45,565 nt of DNA from Candidatus Avimonas merdigallinarum (lineage in GTDB: Bacteria > Bacillota > Clostridia > Oscillospirales > Acutalibacteraceae): assembly GCA_904377855.1 (NCBI GenBank), contig CAJFGS010000024.1, positions 14,881-60,445 of the forward strand, read 5' to 3'. Below, one piece after another: positions 41,869-45,565 of the stretch. The stretch's first letter is position 1; every line of letters starts with the position of its first letter. Below the pieces are notes generated by a model. The model was not told where the DNA came from. It made no database searches and saw only the letters and a program-made list of their open reading frames with translations. Both the position numbers and the translations under genes were made by a program.

Positions 41869-43332
41869 TTATTTCACGTCCCGGCGGCAGAAGCTGTCCC
41901 GCGCGATCCAGAGGAAGCAGGCGGTATAGACGAGCAGCACGGCGACCGAGAAGCCGAGGGCCATGGTTCCGTCCACCGTCGCTCCAACCGAGCCGCCCAT
42001 AATGGCGCTGATTGAGCCGGAGGCGGAAGGCAGGTAGGTCCCCAGAGAGGTGTTGGCGAAGAACAGGAATTTGATGCCCGGAATGACGCCCCCGCCGTAC
42101 ATGGTATACGCGCTTATCAGCGCCATGATGATTTCGCTGCCAAACATCAGCAGAAGGGACACGGCGATGGCCACCGCGCTCTTTCTGGTCACGGCGGAGA
42201 GCATCAGCGCCAGCGCGCCGTAGGCCAGCACCGGCAGTAGGAGCAGCAGCATCTTCATCACGATATACAGCAGGTAGGGAAAACGCACCACCCGGCCGAA
42301 CAGGGTCATCACCTGCATGTCCCCGATGCCGCTGAAGCCGGTGAAAATCCCGCTGAGCAGGAACGCGAAGAGGAAGACCGCGCCCACGGTGATCAGGGTG
42401 ATTTCCAGCAGGATGGCCGCCTTGGCCCAGAAGATTTTCTTCCGGCGGTGGGGGGTGATGAGCAGAAGCTTGATGGTCCCGGTGCCGAATTCGGTGGAAA
42501 TCATACCGCCCGCAAAGACGATCAGCAGAAGGGTAATCAGTTCCATCGATGTGGCGGTGCTTTCCAGCAGGCCCAGGAAGGACTGGCTGCCCACCGGCGC
42601 CGTGCCGGTCGCGAGCCGCCGGAGGGAAACCGCATTGGCCTGTTCCAGTTCCGCCCGCTGATGCCGGGTCAGGAGGGCGCCGTTGTATTCCCCCTGGACA
42701 AGGGCCAGCTTATTGCCGAAGATGGAATCAATTTCGGCGGCCCGCCAGTCGCTTTCGCGGCTGAGGCTTGTGCTCCTTCCGCTCGGCGGGACGTCATATT
42801 CCAGCTGGAGGTTGTAGACCTCAATCGCCACCTGCTTTTCTTCCTCGCTGGCCGAAGGGGTGTAGCCCGATTCCAGGTCGGCGATCTGCCCTTCGACATA
42901 CCCGCGCCAGTCGTTTTGTTCAATCAGGGCTTTCAGGCGCTCCATACGGGCCCCGGTTTCCTCGTCCGGCTCGGCAACCGTGCTGCCTTCCCCGGTTTCG
43001 TCGTAAACGATGTTGGAATATTTCATGTCGAAATACTCGCTAACCGCCGTGCTCCGCCAGTCGGAGGGCGGGATTTCGTTGTCCAGCAGATAGGTGTACT
43101 CTTCCACCTGCCGCGCGATGCTTAGATCGCCGGGGTCCTCCTTGAGCCACATCGTGCAATTCTCAAGCTGGTTTTCATAGTCCATCCTCCAATCGTATTC
43201 ATAGCTGCTGCCGAGCAGAAGATGGGAAAAGATCAGCCCGACCAGGGAAAGCGCGACGATGATGCCGGTCAGGATCCAGGTGGAGGGCTTTTTGTAGAGC
43301 TTCAGCCGCTCGTTTCGAATCAGATTACCCAA
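41869..43332 (-). CDS. ABC-2 type transporter permease
   Basis: Membrane component of an exporter, 487 residues. One helix near residues 18-40 (ILTGIIVALSLVGLIFSHLL) is followed by an unusually long outer loop of about 220 mostly charged residues, then five to six helices from about 258 (ELITLLLIVFAGGMISTEFG to FSVAVLLVYTACFLWIA). The start is TTG 43332, eight bases from GGAGGAGGG; no ATG fits. It overlaps the ATPase gene by 8 bases, so translation is coupled. Such three-gene sets often export peptides or give immunity; cargo here is unknown. Confidence 0.9.
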   Translation of the reverse strand: MGNLIRNERLKLYKKPSTWILTGIIVALSLVGLIFSHLLLGSSYEYDWRMDYENQLENCTMWLKEDPGDLSIARQVEEYTYLLDNEIPPSDWRSTAVSEYFDMKYSNIVYDETGEGSTVAEPDEETGARMERLKALIEQNDWRGYVEGQIADLESGYTPSASEEEKQVAIEVYNLQLEYDVPPSGRSTSLSRESDWRAAEIDSIFGNKLALVQGEYNGALLTRHQRAELEQANAVSLRRLATGTAPVGSQSFLGLLESTATSMELITLLLIVFAGGMISTEFGTGTIKLLLITPHRRKKIFWAKAAILLEITLITVGAVFLFAFLLSGIFTGFSGIGDMQVMTLFGRVVRFPYLLYIVMKMLLLLLPVLAYGALALMLSAVTRKSAVAIAVSLLLMFGSEIIMALISAYTMYGGGVIPGIKFLFFANTSLGTYLPSASGSISAIMGGSVGATVDGTMALGFSVAVLLVYTACFLWIARDSFCRRDVK

Positions 43333-44245
43333 TGATATTCCCTCCTCCTGTGATTTCCATAAAGCTCTGTTCGAGCGAGGCGCCGACCGCCGCCAGCCCG
43401 TAAATCGCAATCCCGTTTTCCATCAGCCGGCGGTTGAGGATGGGGATCTCCTCCTCGCTCACCCGCAGGTCGATATGGTCGGCCGCGACGTCCACAATGC
43501 GGTCGGCGATGTTGGCCCGCAGGAATTCCGCCGCCTCCGCCATGGGGCGGACAGTGTAGCGGTATACGCCGGAGCCGCTGTGCTGCATCAGCTCTTCCAC
43601 CGAGCTGACCTGGAGGATCTGCCCGGCGTTGATAATGCAGACGGTGTCGCAAATCTGCTGCATTTCCTGCAGGATATGGCTGGATACGAAGACCGACAGG
43701 CCGGTATTGTGGGCCAGGCTTTTGAGAAGGTCCCGCACCTCCTTGATCCCCGCGGGGTCGAGCCCGTTGGTCGGTTCGTCCAGGATCAAAATTTTCGGGC
43801 TGTGGAGCAGCGCCTGCGCGATACCGAGCCGCTGCTTCATCCCCAGGGAATAAGTCTTGAACTTTTCCCGGATCCGCATCTGCATGCCCACCAGCTCGAC
43901 GACCTCGTCGATCCGCTTGCGGTCGGCGCCGCAGGCCCGCGCCTGCAAAAGGAGGTTGTCATACCCCGTCAGGTAGGCGTACATGTCCGGGTTTTCCACG
44001 ATCCCGCTGACGTTTTTCATCGCCTGCGGAAACTCTTTTTCAACGTCGTGCCCCGCCACGGTAATGCTGCCGCTGTCCATCGACAGCAGGCCGAGGATCA
44101 TCTTGATGGTGGTGGTCTTGCCCGCCCCGTTGGGGCCCAGGAAGCCGAAAATCTCGCCTTCCTTTACCGAAAAGGAGAGATCGGGGATGATGACCCGCTT
44201 GCCAAAGGATTTATGCACGTTTTTCAGCGTAAGAACATCGCTCAT
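43325..44245 (-). CDS. ABC transporter ATP-binding protein
   Basis: 306-residue cytoplasmic ATPase of an ABC-2 exporter (BcrA/NatA-like). Walker A GPNGAGKTTT is near residues 38-47, the signature YSLGMKQRLGIAQAL near 134-148 (LGMKQ in place of LSGGQ, as usual in this group), Walker B ILILDEPTNGLDPAG and the H-loop SSHIL follow. The C-terminal 85 residues form the regulatory domain common to this group. ATG 44245 follows GAGGAAC. It lies 16 bases after the anchored protein gene and overlaps the permease gene. Confidence 0.95.
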   Translation of the reverse strand: MSDVLTLKNVHKSFGKRVIIPDLSFSVKEGEIFGFLGPNGAGKTTTIKMILGLLSMDSGSITVAGHDVEKEFPQAMKNVSGIVENPDMYAYLTGYDNLLLQARACGADRKRIDEVVELVGMQMRIREKFKTYSLGMKQRLGIAQALLHSPKILILDEPTNGLDPAGIKEVRDLLKSLAHNTGLSVFVSSHILQEMQQICDTVCIINAGQILQVSSVEELMQHSGSGVYRYTVRPMAEAAEFLRANIADRIVDVAADHIDLRVSEEEIPILNRRLMENGIAIYGLAAVGASLEQSFMEITGGGNIIG

Positions 44246-44261
44246 TCGTTCCTCACCCCCA

Positions 44262-44873
44262 TTAATAGACCACATGATAGCCCATGCCAGTATAGGCGTT
44301 CATATACAGATTGCCGATCCGGTAGATTTTCCAGGTGCCGCCCGCCTTCTTGAAGACGATAGATACGCCCAGGGATTCGTCGGCGTCGCCCTCCTCGGCG
44401 GCCTCCGTCTTGTAGTCCCAGAATTTCCCATGGCTTCCTTTGTATTGGCGGTCGATGGAAACCGAGGCGGTGTCCTCTTCCAGCTGGCAGCTGCTGTCAT
44501 TGCGGACCACTTCGCCGCGGGTATCCACCTGCTGCATCCCGGTCGTCTGCATGGTGAGCAGACTGTAAAAATATTCCGCCGCTTCCTCCAGATAGTCGGA
44601 GCCCTCCACAAACAGGGGCTTGAGCTGTTCGCGGATCTCCGCCTTCTTCGCTTCCAGGGCGGCGGGATCCTGCAGGGAGGCGATCTCCTCCTCGCTGAGC
44701 ATGCTGACGTTTTCCGCTAGGGCGCACACGTCGTCGGCAAGGGAGCGCACGGCGTTTTTGTCGGGCAGCAGCATCAGCTGTGTCACCAGGACATACACGG
44801 CGACAACGGCAAGCAGTGCCATGGAAACGACAAAACCGCGGTTTACCCTTCGCCAGAAAGGCTTTTTCTTCAT
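44262..44873 (-). CDS. Membrane-anchored accessory protein of the ABC operon
   Basis: I do not recognise a family. After a basic N-terminus (MKKKPFWRRVNRG) one helix (FVVSMALLAVVAVYVLV, about 14-30) anchors an outer domain of about 170 residues: first helical and acidic (LSEEEIASLQDPAALEAKKA), then beta-rich with VSIVFKKAGGTWKIYRIGN, which resembles NTF2-like folds. Length 203. ATG 44873 has GAGGAGATG upstream; the longer frame to 44981 overlaps the promoter. First gene of the three-gene ABC operon; it could capture cargo or sense a signal. Confidence 0.82.
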   Translation of the reverse strand: MKKKPFWRRVNRGFVVSMALLAVVAVYVLVTQLMLLPDKNAVRSLADDVCALAENVSMLSEEEIASLQDPAALEAKKAEIREQLKPLFVEGSDYLEEAAEYFYSLLTMQTTGMQQVDTRGEVVRNDSSCQLEEDTASVSIDRQYKGSHGKFWDYKTEAAEEGDADESLGVSIVFKKAGGTWKIYRIGNLYMNAYTGMGYHVVY

Positions 44874-44918
44874 GGGCACATCTCCTCTTTGGTATGATGG
44901 GACTTCTCTGTAATATGC

Positions 44919-44927
44919 AGTATAGCA
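44919..44927 (-). promoter_or_regulatory. Extended -10 promoter of the ABC operon
   Basis: Minus-strand TGCTATACT; the -35 region is weak. Confidence 0.55.
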
Positions 44928-45006
44928 CAGTTGGAACAAGAATGAAGGGGAATCCGCTATCTTTTCTTTTTTCTTCACCAAATCTTAAAAGATGGAAGGG
45001 GCTTCC

Positions 45007-45035
45007 TTGTATCGGCCGTGTGATTCTGCTAAAAT
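45007..45035 (+). promoter_or_regulatory. Promoter of the Tic20/DUF4870-like gene
   Basis: TTGTAT (45007-45012), 17 bases, TAAAAT (45030-45035), about 40 bases before the gene. Confidence 0.7.
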
Positions 45036-45076
45036 AGCAGTATGATTCATGGATTCTCTCCTGGGAGGAATGGAAG

Positions 45077-45394
45077 ATGTCGTCGAACCGCACCGTGCGG
45101 ATTATCACCATCCTGGATTATGTCGGCTTCCTCTGCCTGCTCGGCTTGTTTATTGAAAAGGATAACGAGGACGTCCGTTTCCATACCAACCAGGGGCTCA
45201 TCCTGTTTGTTGTGGAAATTGTCGTCAGCCTCCTCAGCCTGCTGCTGGGCCTCATCCCCTTTGTGGGTCGGCTCGTGGGCGAACTGCTGAGGCTTTTCTG
45301 CCTTGTGCTGATGATCCTCGGCATCCTTCATGCGGTGTATGGGGTGCGCCGGCCGCTGCCGATAATCGGACGGCTGGCGACCTTTATAAAGTAA
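45077..45394 (+). CDS. Small Tic20/DUF4870-like membrane protein
   Basis: 105 residues with about three hydrophobic helices: ITILDYVGFLCLLGLF, LILFVVEIVVSLLSLLLG and LLRLFCLVLMILGILHAVYG. The segment EDVRFHTNQGLILFVVE matches the signature of the DUF4870/Tic20-like family, small bacterial membrane proteins of unknown role. The ATG at 45077 follows GGGAGGAATGG. It stands alone, divergent from the ABC operon. No terminator is clear after it. Confidence 0.85.
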   Translation: MSSNRTVRIITILDYVGFLCLLGLFIEKDNEDVRFHTNQGLILFVVEIVVSLLSLLLGLIPFVGRLVGELLRLFCLVLMILGILHAVYGVRRPLPIIGRLATFIK

Positions 45395-45466
45395 CCCCCG
45401 CCCTCCCACGGCGGCCGGGGGACGCGCACGGACGCCGCCGTACAGGAAAAGGCCGCCCTGCCGAGA

Positions 45467-45480
45467 CTGAACCGGTTCAG
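45467..45480. promoter_or_regulatory. 14-bp perfect palindrome
   Basis: CTGAACCGGTTCAG is an exact palindrome, 8 bases before a -10-like TACAAT (45489-45494). It may be an operator for the gene starting at 45546 or a chance dyad. Confidence 0.4.
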
Positions 45481-45504
45481 AAAAACCGTACAATAGACAA
45501 AAAG

Positions 45505-45538
45505 CCCCCTATGTAGGAAAATAGAACTACATAGGGGG
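45505..45538. repeat. 12-bp hairpin holding a ribosome site
   Basis: CCCCCTATGTAG (45505-45516) pairs perfectly with CTACATAGGGGG (45527-45538). The 3' arm contains AGGGGG, seven bases before the ATG at 45546. On the minus strand a T-run (CTTTTTG) follows, so it could equally be a terminator. Confidence 0.75.
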
Positions 45539-45545
45539 TATTTGT

Positions 45546-45565
45546 ATGGCAGGGAAAAAAGGAAT
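45546..45565 (+). CDS. Partial gene at the window edge, possibly transposase
   Basis: Only MAGKKG is visible. An ATG behind AGGGGG and a basic start are all that can be seen. IS3-type OrfA transposases in clostridia often begin similarly, and insertion sequences often hide their ribosome site in a hairpin. Identity is a guess. Confidence 0.35.

Overview
The window is GC-rich (roughly 60 %), densely coded DNA with Firmicutes gene content. The order tilS-hpt-ftsH, and the presence of trmK, DegV, ABC-F, DUF1858 and a YpsA-like protein, point to a clostridial anaerobe, most likely of the Oscillospiraceae/Ruminococcaceae type. This placement is inferred from gene content and base composition; I see no rRNA or tRNA gene and no CRISPR array. 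Intrinsic terminators are strong GC hairpins, and sigma-A type promoters (TTGACA-17-TATAAT) can be read directly at many intergenic sites.

Layout. 1-275: a 103-bp-period direct repeat. 276-4349 (+): tilS, hpt, ftsH, closed by a terminator. 4571-7834 (-): branched-chain amino acid genes ilvB-ilvN and ilvC. 7978-13639: housekeeping and accessory genes (SLOG protein, acetyltransferase, DUF815 ATPase with a small unknown partner, carbon-nitrogen hydrolase, and a MATE exporter with a terminator in its leader). 13962-14881 (-): GNAT plus an unknown protein. 15131-19844 (+): SPFH/zinc-ribbon protein, membrane zinc-ribbon protein, ABC-F ATPase, DUF5655-like protein. 19946-22314 (-): SGNH hydrolase, trmK, DUF1858 protein.

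22600-31520 (+) is a sucrose/fructan locus. One promoter with a LacI-type operator drives sucrose phosphorylase, a sugar-binding lipoprotein and two permeases. A second promoter drives a GH32 enzyme, a LacI regulator and a fructokinase. Imported sucrose would be split to glucose-1-phosphate and fructose, or hydrolysed, and the fructose phosphorylated. No ABC ATPase is encoded here. DegV follows with its own promoter.

32785-34208 (-) holds an XRE regulator and a zinc-ribbon, single-pass protein with duplicated outer domains. 34518-38540 (-) is a methyl-transfer operon, metF - separate MetH reactivation protein - metH. 38813-41557 (+) is the locus I find most interesting: a MarR-type regulator, a DUF1538 multi-pass membrane protein and, one base after its stop codon, a protein made of two fused PII-like domains. 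This looks like a transporter with a dedicated PII-type controller and unknown substrate. 41869-44873 (-) is a three-gene ABC-2 exporter operon. The right edge has a Tic20/DUF4870-like membrane protein and what may be the first bases of an insertion sequence, with its ribosome site inside a 12-bp hairpin.
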